From Cristatella mucedo (Eukaryota; Bryozoa; Phylactolaemata; Cristatellidae), in NCBI GenBank assembly GCA_009760855.2, contig WPIO01000002.1, positions 11,816,001 through 11,880,000 of the forward strand: a DNA stretch of 64,000 nucleotides. Direction: 5' to 3'. The notes beneath the pieces were generated by a model that saw only the letters and a list, made by a program, of their open reading frames with translations, searched no databases and had not been told where the DNA came from. The translations under genes and the position numbers were made by a program. Positions 51,712 through 61,838 of this stretch are shown here, piece after piece. Numbering within the stretch: position 1 is the stretch's first letter; every line of letters begins with the position of its first letter.

Positions 51712-51740
51712 CGCCATAGTGTTTTCGCCTACTTCGTTGT
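51712..51740 (+). repeat. Candidate left terminus of the Polinton with 6-bp target duplication
   Basis: Polintons begin with AGT and make 6-bp duplications. AGTGTTTTCGCC starts at 51718 exactly where the composition turns AT-rich; the preceding CGCCAT (51712-51717) would be the target copy. The partner terminus is outside the window, so this rests on position and the AGT alone. Confidence 0.4.
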
Positions 51741-51802
51741 TTATCCTATCGCACTCTAACATAATAAAATTTGATTTAAAGAAACAATTTATTAAATATA
51801 CT

Positions 51803-52120
51803 ATGAGTACAAGGTGTAAATTCTTTCCTAGACATTGGCATGAGAGTATGATTTCTTATATAATCAGAATTAGGCAAGTATTTTACAATTTTTACGATCA
51901 TTGCATTCCTTTTGTTAATGGATATGACGAAATTAAACTACTCACAGATTTTATAATTGATTTAATTCGCAAAGGTGAGAAGCAAAAGTTAAATTATAAT
52001 TTGATTAGACATCCAGAATTCTTTAATGAGGATCAATCTACTAGTATTGTTGATAATTGTCTAGTTAAAACATTCAGAGATCCATATTATGAAAAAAAAT
52101 TTCCAAAAAAATATTGCTGA
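51803..52120 (+). CDS. Polinton ORF 1, unknown protein
   Basis: ATG at 51803 follows AATATACT, a weak form of the element's start motif. 105 codons, ending at TGA 52118. Rich in aromatic and charged residues (FFPRHWHES near the start), no recognised domain. The A7 run at 52105-52111 sits just before the stop, and another frame continues openly into the next gene, so the annotated C-terminus may be a one-base-loss artefact. First gene inside the terminus. Confidence 0.55.
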   Translation: MSTRCKFFPRHWHESMISYIIRIRQVFYNFYDHCIPFVNGYDEIKLLTDFIIDLIRKGEKQKLNYNLIRHPEFFNEDQSTSIVDNCLVKTFRDPYYEKKFPKKYC

Positions 52121-52206
52121 TAATATTTCCTAATCAATATAGAAAACTGCATATATTTGTATATTATGGTAAACATGATTTAAACATCTTTTTATGTTAT
52201 ATAGAA

Positions 52207-52872
52207 ATGAGGAATGAAAAATTTAGCAGACAAGTTGGAGAAAAATATCAAGATTATATCAGAAGATTAAAAACTGCAGCTGCTGAAAAATCTGACGGAT
52301 TAAAACCTAGACATCCAAAGACATGTGAAGATATTGAAGAATTCATTTCTTATCTTAATGATCGTAGCTATGATGCTACTTCTGTTTTCATTAATTATAT
52401 GGATTCACCAGATTATGAAGAAGATTTATATCCAGGATGGGTTTGAAAAACTTTCGATAATTTTAGGAAAACGGAAGATCTAAGAAAAAAATTTGTTCTT
52501 CAAAGTTATGATGAAGTAGTTGCATATAACATTAAAGTTAGATCATGTTTAACTCAGTTAACAAGAGTAAGATTTATAATTAAAATAGTAAATATACTAG
52601 TAGCTTTAGGAGTTACAGTTTCTACAACACATATTCACATACATCCAGGTATGACTAATGTAGTCTCTGTTCTCTCAGCATTAACAGCAATGCTAATGGC
52701 AGTTGATGGTGTTTTAGTTGAAATAGATAAAAGAAAAAGATTTAGTCTCAATTCTAACACAGAATTTATTTCAAAAATAACTGATGCTTTATCTGATGAA
52801 GTAGTTACAAAAGAAGAGTTTGACGATATTATAGCAGAACGTTCACATAGAGAAACTACTCCTCTTGCTTAA
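52207..52872 (+). pseudogene. Polinton ORF 2, putative two-helix membrane protein, in-frame TGA
   Basis: ATG 52207 directly follows TTATATAGAA. The frame is open to TAA 52870 except for a TGA at 52444-52446, after GWV, where Trp would fit. The N-terminal half is soluble and charged. The C-terminal half has two hydrophobic segments (FIIKIVNILVALGVTV near 52570-52620 and VVSVLSALTAMLMAV near 52655-52700) with flanking helices. No family recognised; the helix-hairpin layout superficially resembles small two-TM effectors, which I do not claim. Its last 17 bases overlap the end of the convergent integrase gene. Confidence 0.6.
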
Positions 52873-53736
52873 TCACTTGCAATTCCTCTCTAACAAAGCT
52901 TCTCTTAACATCATTTACGAAATATCTAACCGGTTGTTTTTTCAATACCATTATTCTAACAATAGTATGTTTAGTTAAACTCCATATTGGATCTGTAGCT
53001 TTTCTTCTTTTTTCATCCTCTCCTTCACCAGGTTCTAGTAAATATCTAACAGTTGTTCAAAGTTCTAATAATTTTTCCTGTTCTCCAACTTTTCATGATA
53101 TTTTGGAATACTCAGTTTTACTGATTCTTTTTTTATCACCTTTGCAGGTTCTTCACCAATTGATCTGGTAACGCTATTATTTAGATAATCAATAATCTTT
53201 GGTAAATTATAAATCCATTCTTTATTTCTAGTGAAATCTCCATTATTAATGTTTTCTAATTCTTTCTCATATTGCGCAATAAATGCTCTCTCTGCTACAG
53301 TTCTATTCATTCTTTCAACAAGTGCAACACTCTTTTTACTAGCAGCTTCTATAACTTGTGTTTCATGTCTTTTCATTTCTTTCATGAACTCTCCTTTAAA
53401 CTCAGTTCCAGGATCTACTGTTATCTTCTTTGGCCATTTCAATAAACTTTGTGTATAAATATCTGTTATTGCTTGTGATACTTCTTTAGAAGACTTTGTT
53501 TTAAGTGGTCTCGAGTCTTTATATCTGCTAGCAACATCAATAACACTCAAAGCATATTTGTATCCAGAATCATTCGGCATATACAAAATATCTGCTTGAT
53601 GATTTTCATTAGGTTTAGCTATATTAAAGAAATCTTGTGGAATTACTTTCGGCCTTGGCTTGAATATCTGGCTTATATCTGAGTCTGGATTAAATTTCCC
53701 TTCCTTTTTTCTTTCATTTAGAGTTAAAAATGACAT
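52856..53736 (-). pseudogene. Polinton integrase (retroviral-type rve, DDE), one frame break
   Basis: Catalyses insertion of the element. The core shows the three acids in order: HQADILYM (first D), TVDPGTEF (second D), VALVERMNRT (E), over about residues 45-140. A C-terminal part with EPGEGEDEKRR, ATDPIWSL and FVREEL, typical of Polinton-type integrases, lies in a second frame down to TAG 52856. The frames change at a short A run near 53085-53097 (one base missing), and an in-frame TGA (53058-53060) precedes the C-terminal part. ATG 53736 follows TCTATAGA. No HHCC zinc finger precedes the core in this frame. Confidence 0.9.
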
Positions 53737-53745
53737 TCTATAGAA
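53737..53745. promoter_or_regulatory. Nine-base divergent start region, TCTATAGAA
   Basis: Separates the integrase ATG (minus, 53736) from the next ATG (plus, 53746). The near-palindrome TCTATAGA presents the start motif to both genes. Confidence 0.6.
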
Positions 53746-54061
53746 ATGGAAATATTTGTGTGATACTTGTTCGACATCATTTAGCGAAATTGAATAATTA
53801 GAGTCAGGCCATCCAGTTTGTCAAAAGGTTAAACTAAGATCAAAGTTAAAGTATGAAATGCCTTGCGATATTTGTGATTTAGATAGTACAGAAACAGAAT
53901 TCGATTGCGGCATTTTAAGAAATAACAAAATAATCATTTGTGCATATTGTTATTATGAAAGGAATAAATATTCTAAACAAAGACCTTCAAAAATATACTG
54001 TTTAGCAAAGAAACACTTTAAAAAAGGTGTTCCGAATTATTCTGTAATCATCACTGTTTAG
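53746..54061 (+). pseudogene. Small Cys-rich Zn-binding protein, DUF5679-like, broken
   Basis: Starts ATGGAAAT like the Zn protein at 61454. After MEIF a one-base frame change leads to CDTC, and later CQKV, CDIC and CAYC give four Cys pairs, suggesting Zn ribbons. The last 67 codons (53858-54061) are open and basic (NKYSKQRPSKIYCLAKKHFK). Lesions: frame change near 53756-53760 and TAA at 53795-53797. Function unknown; the DUF5679-like protein of Polintons is the closest analogue. Confidence 0.6.
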
Positions 54062-54237
54062 AACACGAATTAATAATGCATATAGCAAAACTATTTCCAC
54101 TAGTAAAATGCGAGCATAAAGCAACACAATATTAAAGAATTAATTGTTCTATTAGTTCATTTGTACTTTTCAGGTACTTATGTAAGAAATTAATAGATTA
54201 ACTTTCATATTTCCTAAGTTATCAACATAATAATATT

Positions 54238-55000
54238 CTATTGAACTCTTGTAAAGTAGGCATAATACTTAATATCAGTTCCAGTTGGTGATGTATTTAT
54301 AGCAAGTATATCTCCTGATACTATTGCCATGTCGCTGCTAGGTTTTAGTTGGATACAGTTAGATGATCCAACATTCATTGCGCTTAGTATTATTAGTGGA
54401 GGACTATTTTTATTTGTCCAAGAATATGCAGTAGAAATATTAATAATATAATTCATTGCCCTAGGATTAAATGTACGTACAACAACTTCTGTTATTTTTT
54501 TAACTGTTCTATCAACATAGGATTTCGTTGCAGCATGAGAAGAATTAACAGGATCAGCAATATTGATTATAGAGTTATTATTCATATTTAAATTTGTTGT
54601 AGCAGGAGAATTCTTCAATAATACATCTCGTTTTAATCCTCCATAAGTAACACAAAAATAATCAGGTAAAACTGTTGGTGTAGTAAGACTAGAATTCCAA
54701 TATGTAGAAGTAATAGCAAAACTATTCATATTTAAGTCTCCAGTCATTGTATCTCCAGATTTCTTGACATTGTTTGATACTTGACTTACATTAACAGCAT
54801 CTGTTGGATTAACTCCTGGAGCAAGACTTGTAATTGGTCTATTCTGTAAGTTTAAAGAAGTACCACTATTTACAATACAGAGTTCGCATATGCATATGCT
54901 TTTGTTACAGCATCACTATCATTTACAGGATCTCTCATATTAATAATTCTATTTCCATCTGCATCAAGATCTGACAATATATATCCATTTATTCTACTTA
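54238..55000 (-). pseudogene. Fibre-like protein with phage-tail-type repeats, one frame break
   Basis: Carries repeats of the phage tail-fibre kind: IINMRDPVNDSDAVTKAY, then SGDTMTGDLNMNS, and LNMNNNSIINIADPVNSS followed by HAATKSYVD. These beta-helical units form the shaft of receptor-binding fibres. The C-terminal 80 residues would be the knob. The main frame 54238-54747 is open; the N-terminal repeat at about 54880-54995 lies in another frame, joined near 54885 by a one-base change. The start codon is unclear and overlaps the end of the upstream nuclease gene. Confidence 0.75.
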
Positions 55001-55637
55001 CATAGTCATTGCAATGATGTCTTCGACTCATCTATATAGTTATTAATTAAAAATTCAAAATACTTTTCATCTTTAAGTAAAAGCATAAAAATTGGTTCTC
55101 TAAGTGGCATATCCAAATCAGTATTAGGAATTCTTACATTACCAGCTGCTACGTAATCTAGAGGAGGTTCTTCACAATTTAATCCAGGAACAAAAATCTC
55201 AAATTCAGAGTAAAAGCATTCACTAAGTTTTAAAACATGCAAACCTAATAAGCATTGCGCGTGATATTGTTTAGGTATAAAATCATCAACAATATTTCTG
55301 CTCCATAAGCATTTTATTTCTACTAAGGTATTGTTATCTATTATTCCATAAGGATAATATCTGTATACACCATCACTACTAAAACATTCATTTATAAAAA
55401 CTTTGCAGCTATAGGTTCAAATATTTTACCAAACGACATTGGAGGAAATCTCATACTAGAATTATTAGCAATATATTTTTTTAGTTTTCTGTTAGCAGTT
55501 AATTATATATCAGTTTCACTCTGATCTCCAAATACTAAATCATTTCCAAGCACTGAGTAAACTTCTGAGCCTCCAATATTCAAAGACATTGATTTTTTTC
55601 ACTCATCTGAACCTTGCACAAAATCAAATTTATTCAT
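54994..55637 (-). pseudogene. YqaJ / lambda-exonuclease family nuclease, broken
   Basis: Family landmarks in order: GSDE followed by an in-frame TGA (55599-55601) where the family has a conserved Trp, IGGSEV, VLGND, MSFGKIFEP (first acid), LVEIKCLWSR (the EIK catalytic motif), then IPKQYHAQC with the conserved Gln. This is a metal-dependent 5'-3' nuclease used in viral recombination or genome processing. ATG 55637 follows AAATATA. Lesions: TAA at 55503-55505 and a one-base loss at the T run near 55395-55405. The 3' part is open to TGA 55006 or TAG 54994. Confidence 0.78.
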
Positions 55638-55660
55638 TATATTTCTAAAAATAATTTTCT

Positions 55661-57207
55661 TTAGTTGTCTGTTCCATCATAAACAAATGTCCCTTTACTG
55701 CATGTAAATGGTGAACCATCACCATTAGAAGTAAGCTCAGCAGTGTTCTCACAAATAGGTAAATAATGAACCATAATACTTGTAGCAGCATTACCAACGA
55801 CAATAGCTGAAGGTATTTGAGAGTTGAACTCAATACTTACATCGAGTTTTGAAGTGATTCTTAAAGGTTCATCATTGTATTGGAGATCAACAACATGGAA
55901 TGGATATAGCATTAGCCATTCTGGAAAAGTTACACCAACTGGTTCTGTAACTTCATTTAATCCAAGATACTACTCTCTGAATTGAGTAAAATCTAGATAT
56001 GCGGTAGAAAATTTTCCATCTTTTGGATAACTACTTCTAGCAACAGTAGGATATTGTTTTGAACCATTAGCAAGAACAGTCACATTTTTAATATCACAAT
56101 GATTTTATGTGCATGGATTTCCAGTATAATCATTATATTTGTTTTTATTCTGTGCAGCAGCAATCAACCACCTAACTTTATCAATAGTGTTGTGTACAGA
56201 TAGAGTTCTAGTATATTTTAGACCTTGGTTAAAGTTTGTTAGTGTCATATTCTCATAACGTCTGACTCTGTAATTAAGTCTAATTTTCTTTGCTCTTTCA
56301 CTTGACACATCAGCAAGTGCTCTTTGAATACTTTTTTTAGGAATAACACAAGGAACCATCAGCCTCATTTTCGACATATTAATCTTAAATGCAGTCCAAA
56401 GTCCATCATTAGAAGCTCCGACAGCACTTCTAGATGTCCTTGAATTAGTATTAGCAGCAGCTCCTGATGTGCCAGTCATAATAGCATCAAAGTCACTTCC
56501 ACCAACTCTCGTCATCTCAAGCGTAAACGGGATATTATAATAAATCTTAATCGTATCTGCACAAAATCCAGACAATCTTGAAAGTGGAAGTGAGATACTA
56601 AAAGTTCCTACATTATCTGCTAAGACACTAGAAAGACCTCTTCTGTAAGCAAAACCAATATTACTAGAAGATGCTGCAGATGCGTTTGGACTAACATAAG
56701 AACTGCTGCCTGTATACAAATCATCAAAAGAATTTGCTTAATCTTTCTTCCATCCAATTGCAGGTCCTTCTGTTCGGTTGTAATCATTTGGATATGTGAG
56801 GTGTCCAATAAGAGTTGATACACTTCCAGGGCCTTTTTTCAATGAATAGCTTTCTATTTCTTCAGCACCAAGTCGGATTCTCATCGAACTAAACATCCAT
56901 GCTCCAGCATTGTTAACAAGTCCAGCAGCAAGAGTTCTAGTAGGTGCTGCAAAGTTTCCACCAGCAGCTGTTTGGACTTGCAATTGTCCTTCAAGCAGTA
57001 AATAAGCATCTGACAACACATAACAAAGTTGTTGTTCGCCAGGAACAGTAAATCAGTAAATGTAACCAACTTGTTTGCAATACTAGCTGTTTCATTTCCG
57101 TTACTCTGATAAAACTCTCTGTATTGATAATCTTTAATTTTAAAGTTAGGAAAACTAGGATCTCCCAATTCGAGTATAGTATCAATTGTCATTGGTGCAC
57201 TTGCCAT
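55661..57207 (-). pseudogene. Major capsid protein, double jelly roll (hexon-like)
   Basis: About 515 codons. Landmarks of the Polinton/adintovirus capsid family: GAEEIESYSLKKGPGSV, GWKKD, GFAYRRG, FSISLPLSRLSGFCADTIKI, KMRLMVPCVIPKK, VRWLIAAAQNKN followed by NP and HCDIKNV, and the C-terminal LYPFHVVDL. It forms the trimeric capsomers. ATG 57207 follows TATATAGAGAAGAA. Lesions: one-base loss near 57012-57018, TAA 56738-56740, TAA 56105-56107, TAG 55970-55972 (family members tend to have Tyr there). All five Trp codons are TGG. Ends at TAA 55661. Confidence 0.9.
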
Positions 57208-57234
57208 TTCTTCTCTATATAAAAAAGTAAAAAT

Positions 57235-57826
57235 TTATTTCTTATTCTGAATGTATAAGCCAGCATCAATTTTTTTCATGTATCCGCCATATCCATCAGC
57301 TCTAGGCATAATAGCAGGTACAGCAGATTTTTTTATAACTCTTTCTATTTCTTTATATGCCTTAGGATCATTTTTTTAACGTTTCTGAATAATCTTCAGT
57401 TTCAGAATCCTCTATTTTTGCTTTGTATTTCTTTTTGTTTTTTGGTTTAAGTTTATCAAGCATTGCACGTTTTATCTCAAGATCCATCTCTTTCATCTTT
57501 CTATCATAATCTTCTTCTTTTTTACGTTTCTCCAACTCATACTCAAGTTCTTTCTTTCTCCTTTCCTCGTCCAGTTTGTCATTAAGTTCTCTTCGTTTAT
57601 TAGCATATTCCTGGTCAATCTTTTCTTTCTTTGTCTGCAACTCAGTTAATTTTCTTGCCTGATGCATTTCAATTCCTTTGTTAGCAATGTTCATACTAAG
57701 CCCAGTTAGTCCAGTAATCGCAGGTGCTGCTTTTCCAACACCATCAATAATCTTATCAAGTACACCAGAACCATGATATTTTCCACCAGTTATCCTACCA
57801 TGACCAATTCTAGCATAGCTACCCAT
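57235..57826 (-). pseudogene. Coiled-coil protein, probable minor capsid/core component, one frame break
   Basis: ATG 57826 follows AATATAGG, overlapping the stop of the upstream gene. The N-terminus is Gly-rich (GHGRITGGKYHGSG) with a hydrophobic AAPAITGLTGL segment. Then comes a long charged coiled coil of E/K/R (57480-57640), a basic stretch KPKNKKKYKAK, and after an A7 run at 57372-57378 (one base short) a C-terminal part with YGGYMKKIDAG in the next frame, ending TAA 57235. Position beside the capsid gene and the composition recall adenovirus-type minor capsid proteins; no family is certain. Confidence 0.65.
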
Positions 57827-57832
57827 CCTATA

Positions 57833-58684
57833 TTATTTTGAAATTTCTATTGTAGCTATAACATCTGTAATAGTATTTATTGCATTTTTATTTTGATCTG
57901 TTAAGTTAATTTTAAGACTGCTAACACCATCAATGTCTCCGCTAGTTGGCAAGAATAAGATATTTGGAATGTGCACGTTAAACTTTTCTCCTGGATTAAT
58001 ATCATTAATATCAATTAAATATAAAGATGAAGATTGCTCTAAAAATCCTTTTTTATATTCAACATAGTTCTTACTAGGATCTACCAAATCACAATCAATA
58101 CTTACCCATTTTACTCCAGAATTATCAGGAAGTTGCATTTTATTCCAAGCCTTATAAGTTCCAGAGAAATACATTGCTTTTTCTACAGCTTCATATGGTG
58201 TCCCACCAACAATTGCAGCATCAAATGAGCCTTGCAAATTTGAACTAAAACCTAAAGTGTTTCCAATAGTGTTGATTATTCCAGAATTTGTTCTTAGTAG
58301 CACAAGATAGTCTTGACCAAATTGCATAATTATTTTATCATCAGTATCTACACTAAATTTTATGTCATTTGATGGAGGTCTAGCTAATGGATTTTAAAAT
58401 GCTTTCGCTGCTATTAAAGCATTACTTAGGTAAGTGACAAGTTTTGAACTATCGTAGTTTCCTTCTAGGACTGCAATAGAAAAGTTGTCTCGATTAGTTA
58501 TATTTGCTCTATACCAAAGCATATCGTTTACACCAGTAGTAATATTTGATATTACTTTGTTTGTATAAGTAAACTCAACTCTCCGTAAGCCTATTTTGTT
58601 ATAACCAGAATCAGATCCAAGCATTACCGGAGTAACTAGAGTTTTTGAATCTGAACTGGTAGTTCCAGTTATTCTTATTGACAT
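57833..58684 (-). pseudogene. Penton-region beta-rich capsid protein, one in-frame TAA
   Basis: 284 codons. ATG 58684 (MSIRITG) follows ATATAATATAAGA. The N-terminal half has IGLRRVEFTY, RANITNRDNFSIAVLEGNY and LVTYLSNAL, the pattern of small virion proteins of Polinton-like viruses in which a beta strand leads to a G-x-Y turn. The C-terminal half is beta-rich. The frame is uninterrupted except for TAA 58394-58396 just after KAF. The stop overlaps the start motif of the coiled-coil gene (TCAAAATAATATAGGATG). Assignment as single jelly roll is an inference. Confidence 0.6.
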
Positions 58685-58691
58685 TCTTATA

Positions 58692-59566
58692 TTATATCTC
58701 AATAATTTCTATTACAACAGTAATTTGCTGAGAACCAAAATCTAAAACCTTTTAATTTTGATCTGTAATAGTAATCAATATATCAGAAATAGAATCACCA
58801 ACAAGATTGTGATATTCAAGAGTATTTGGTTCATATACCATTTGTTCCCAAGGATAGAAATTATAAGCAAAACTTCTAAGAGCTTGTGTTTCGATATTAT
58901 TTATATAACTTGTTCCACTAGCAACCAAATTACAGTTTATAAGTATTAAATTTAGGTCAGAAACAAAAACTTCATTCTCTGAAGTAATTTTTTTTCTGCT
59001 GGATCTACAACTATTTGTGTAAACTGTTTTCCAGGAGCTGCACTATATGTATCTAATGGAAGTGTCTTGTCTGTTGTATAAACAGTTCCAGTAAATCCAA
59101 GTAATGGAGCTATAGTAGATTTAACAGCAACAAATGTAAACCCAGCAGGCATAGTAATCCAAGAATTAGAAGTAGCAGTATCAATACCTAAAACAAACTT
59201 GTCACTTCCAGATAATACAACAGAATTATTTATTGCATCTACTATGCCAACATTTACATCATCAGATACAGCAGCGTATACGCCTGGCGGAACTTTTACT
59301 ACTAGCTCAGAACCACTAACAAGTCTATACACAAAAGTATGATTAGATGATGTAATGTTCTTAATAGAATTAGTTCCAACAAACTTTTTGAAGCAAACTT
59401 TAAAGTTTTTATTCTTAAGTTTTATACGATCACTAATTCAAATTCTAATTGGATTAGTAGTTCCTGTAACATTAAAAATATATCCATCTTTACTTGCAGC
59501 AGTACCCTTTTTGATTGACTCAACATTTTTTAGAATATCCTTATCTACACCAAGAAGATCAGACAT
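58692..59566 (-). pseudogene. Capsid-associated protein (penton/vertex candidate), broken
   Basis: Start ATG 59566 after GATGTATAGAAA, which overlaps the stop of the upstream gene. Beta-rich with LVSGSELVVKVPPGVYAAV and a Gly/Ala loop. After an A8 run at 58988-58995 (one base short) the next frame continues with LRSFAYNFYPWEQMV, then DILITITDQN and VLDFGSQQITVVIEI, the C-terminal pattern of a widespread Polinton-like virion protein. Lesions besides the frame break: TGA 59438-59440 (after NPIRI) and TAA 58752-58754 (within the DQN-x-K segment). Ends TAA 58692. Confidence 0.65.
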
Positions 59567-59569
59567 TTT

Positions 59570-60735
59570 CTATACATCATATAAAAGTTCATTAATTTTA
59601 GCAATGTATGACTTTGGTACTTTTCTAGATTTTGCAAGATAATCAACAGCAGCACAATTAAAATTTACTACTCCAGTATTTCCAGCAGCAAGTTCACGAA
59701 TCCACAATTCTATCTTACCAAATACTTCTGAATCATTCTTTACAACTAATGGAATTACTTCTATTCCCTTACCTATTCGAGGTCTTAAATAATCTAAAAC
59801 TCTTTGCTCCTTTACACTTCTTTTTTTCTTTTTATCTAGCTCTGTAACAACATTAGAAATATTTTCTTTACTAAGATTTTTAACAATAATTTTTACTTGA
59901 TTAGATAGTCTACCAGTTTTTATTGCTCCAATAATATCAAGTAAATCTTTCTTTATATCAGCTGTTGCTTCATATAATTTATCTACTTCTTTCATTTGTT
60001 TATCATCAAACTTAGTATAATAATCAGTTGTGTATTCTAAGATATCATGAGCAGTTTGTTCTAGTTCTTTTTCAGCAGTATACCTTTTTTCTTATTAAGT
60101 TTTACCCCAAGTTCATGCAGTTTTAAATCTTTGTTTGTACTATCAATCTCATTTATTATTCTTGATACGTAACTTGGTATATATCCATTTTTTTCATTAA
60201 GTAATTTAATTAATTCAGCTTTATCAAAATCTTGTACTTGATTTATATTTAACTCTTCAGCTAAACCTTTTTGAACAGCATCAATAGCTTCTCTTATTTC
60301 TGGATTTGCTGCATATGTCTTGGCTTGATTTGCTACAGTAATTTCTTTTTTATGCTTTCCTTCACTAATATCAGTTCTTGCTTTCTGAATAGTACTAGAT
60401 ATGTCTGGTTTTTGTTTGTATTCTAAAGCTTTCTGCAGTTGTTCTTTGTTTTCTATTTGTAAAGCGAGTTTAGGTCTAATTCTTTTAAGTTTCTCAACAA
60501 CAACTTTACCTGAGTTATCAGTAGATCTCTTTAATGCCTGCTCGTTTAGTCTATGCTCAGCAGAAGCTCTTACAGCGATTTCTGATTATATTCTTTGTAT
60601 CTCACTGGAGTTTTCTAGAATATTTGCATCTCTTAGATCTTGCAAGTTTTGCAGTTTAGTTTCATAATCTAATGCCTCTTGAACACTTCCTTTGTAAGGT
60701 TTTTTACCACTCGAGTAAATTTTTCCATTAAACAT
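59570..60735 (-). pseudogene. Long helical protein of unknown function, broken
   Basis: About 388 codons from ATG 60735, which follows AGATATAGTAAA. Strongly charged, predicted helical throughout (KLQNLQDLRDANILE, VVVEKLKRIRPKLALQ, ELGVKLNKKK). Its C-terminal part has IELWIRELAAG and VPKSYIAKINELLYDV. Lesions: TAA 60586-60588 and a one-base loss at the A6 run 60085-60090, after which the next frame runs open to TAG 59570. Position between the ATPase and capsid genes suggests a virion scaffold or cement role. I do not recognise the family. Confidence 0.6.
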
Positions 60736-60748
60736 TTTACTATATCTA

Positions 60749-61419
60749 TTAATAATTAAAAAATGTCATTAATTGCTTTCCTTCTGAATCAGCAGACCGA
60801 AATCTTCCTTCTGATTTAGTCTTAGTTAGATCTATTTTGCAATATCCAAAACGGTTTCTAGTACAAGAGTTAACCCATTCTCTAAATTGTTTCTTATCAA
60901 TATCTCCAACATATGCATCACGGATATACTCAATGTCAGTTGTGTTTTGCTTAAAGATTACTATTAGATTTACATTATTTCTAATTTCTCTCCTAGGTAT
61001 ATTAGTAAAGCCTTGAGCAAGATAGAAAATATTCAGGCCTTTATGTCTTCCTCGCGTGAAATAATCTAATATTTTAGTTGATCTTCTGTCATTAAATCAT
61101 CAAGTACAACTACATTCTTGCAGTTCTTATACGAGTCTACTTCTGGCATAGCATCAATTCCGTTAATCCAAGAATAAGCCTTGTTTTCTTTTGTCATTGA
61201 CATAAGTCCACGATACAACTTTTGGTAGTAATAATAATGAATAATTGTGCAACAATCATAATTAACCATTCCATAAAATATCCAATTCATGATAAGTTGA
61301 GACTTACCTGAAACACTTGGTCCTAGAACTAAAGCTCTTTTTTGAACATTTGGTAAAGGTTCTTTATGCCCAGTACCTACATCTTGCCCAAAATTAAACG
61401 CCCTTACTCGAAGAGACAT
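60749..61419 (-). pseudogene. DNA-packaging ATPase (FtsK/HerA, A32-like), one frame break
   Basis: Pumps the genome into capsids. Walker A GPSVSGKS (about residues 33-40), Walker B NVVVLDDL near residue 100, then in the second frame YFTRGRHKGLNIFYLAQGF, the conserved arginine and Gln sensor region, and the C-terminal FREWVNSC and FGYCKIDL. Frames change at a four-A run near 61070-61076 (one base missing). ATG 61419 follows TTAGTATAGGAA; ends at TAA 60749. Length fits the family. Confidence 0.92.
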
Positions 61420-61453
61420 TTCCTATACTAAAAAAAGTTTTTATATTATAGAA

Positions 61454-61663
61454 ATGGAAATTTACTGCTTGAAATGTAAAAAGCCTACAGATAGCATTCA
61501 TGAGGAGTATGTCGAGATAGATAGTACAAAAGGCCTTAGAGGAATGATTAAAGCAATTTGTGTGACTTGTGAAAGTAAAAAGTCAAAGTTTGTAAAGCTT
61601 AGATCAGAAAGTGGAAGTGGAGTTCTAGCTCATGGTAAAAAGTTAGGTAGTTCTAGCTCATAG
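61454..61663 (+). pseudogene. DUF5679-like Zn protein with C-terminal 11-residue repeats (X-protein-like), truncated
   Basis: ATG 61454 follows ATTATAGAA. It begins MEIYCLKCKKPTD and has a second pair in ICVTCESKKSKFV, the two-CxxC layout of DUF5679 proteins. The C-terminus enters 33-bp repeats encoding GVLAHGKKLG-type units. A shorter second unit shifts the frame and ends the gene at TAG 61661. Without that loss the repeats would stay open towards the protease start at 61839, apart from units carrying TAG or TGA. Basic repeat tails suit a core or DNA-binding role, comparable in position to adenovirus pX. Confidence 0.7.
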
Positions 61664-61836
61664 TAAAAAGTTAGGTACTGGAGTTCTAGCTCATAGTAAA
61701 AAGTTAGGTACTTGAGTTCTGGCTCATGGTAAAAAGTTAGGTACTGGAGTTCTAGCTCATGGTAAAAAGTTAGGTACTGGAGTTCTAGCTCATGGAAAGA
61801 AATTTGGTGGTGGAGTTCTATCTCATGGTAGAGGTG
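61615..61836 (+). repeat. Coding minisatellite, 33-bp unit, 7 copies
   Basis: Unit core CTAGCTCATGGTAAAAAGTT; copies are spaced 28, 33, 33, 33, 33 and 33 bp. The period is a multiple of three, so it encodes an 11-residue repeat. The last two units diverge (GGAAAGAAATTTGG, GGTAGAGGTGAT). Confidence 0.95.
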
Positions 61837-61838
61837 AT

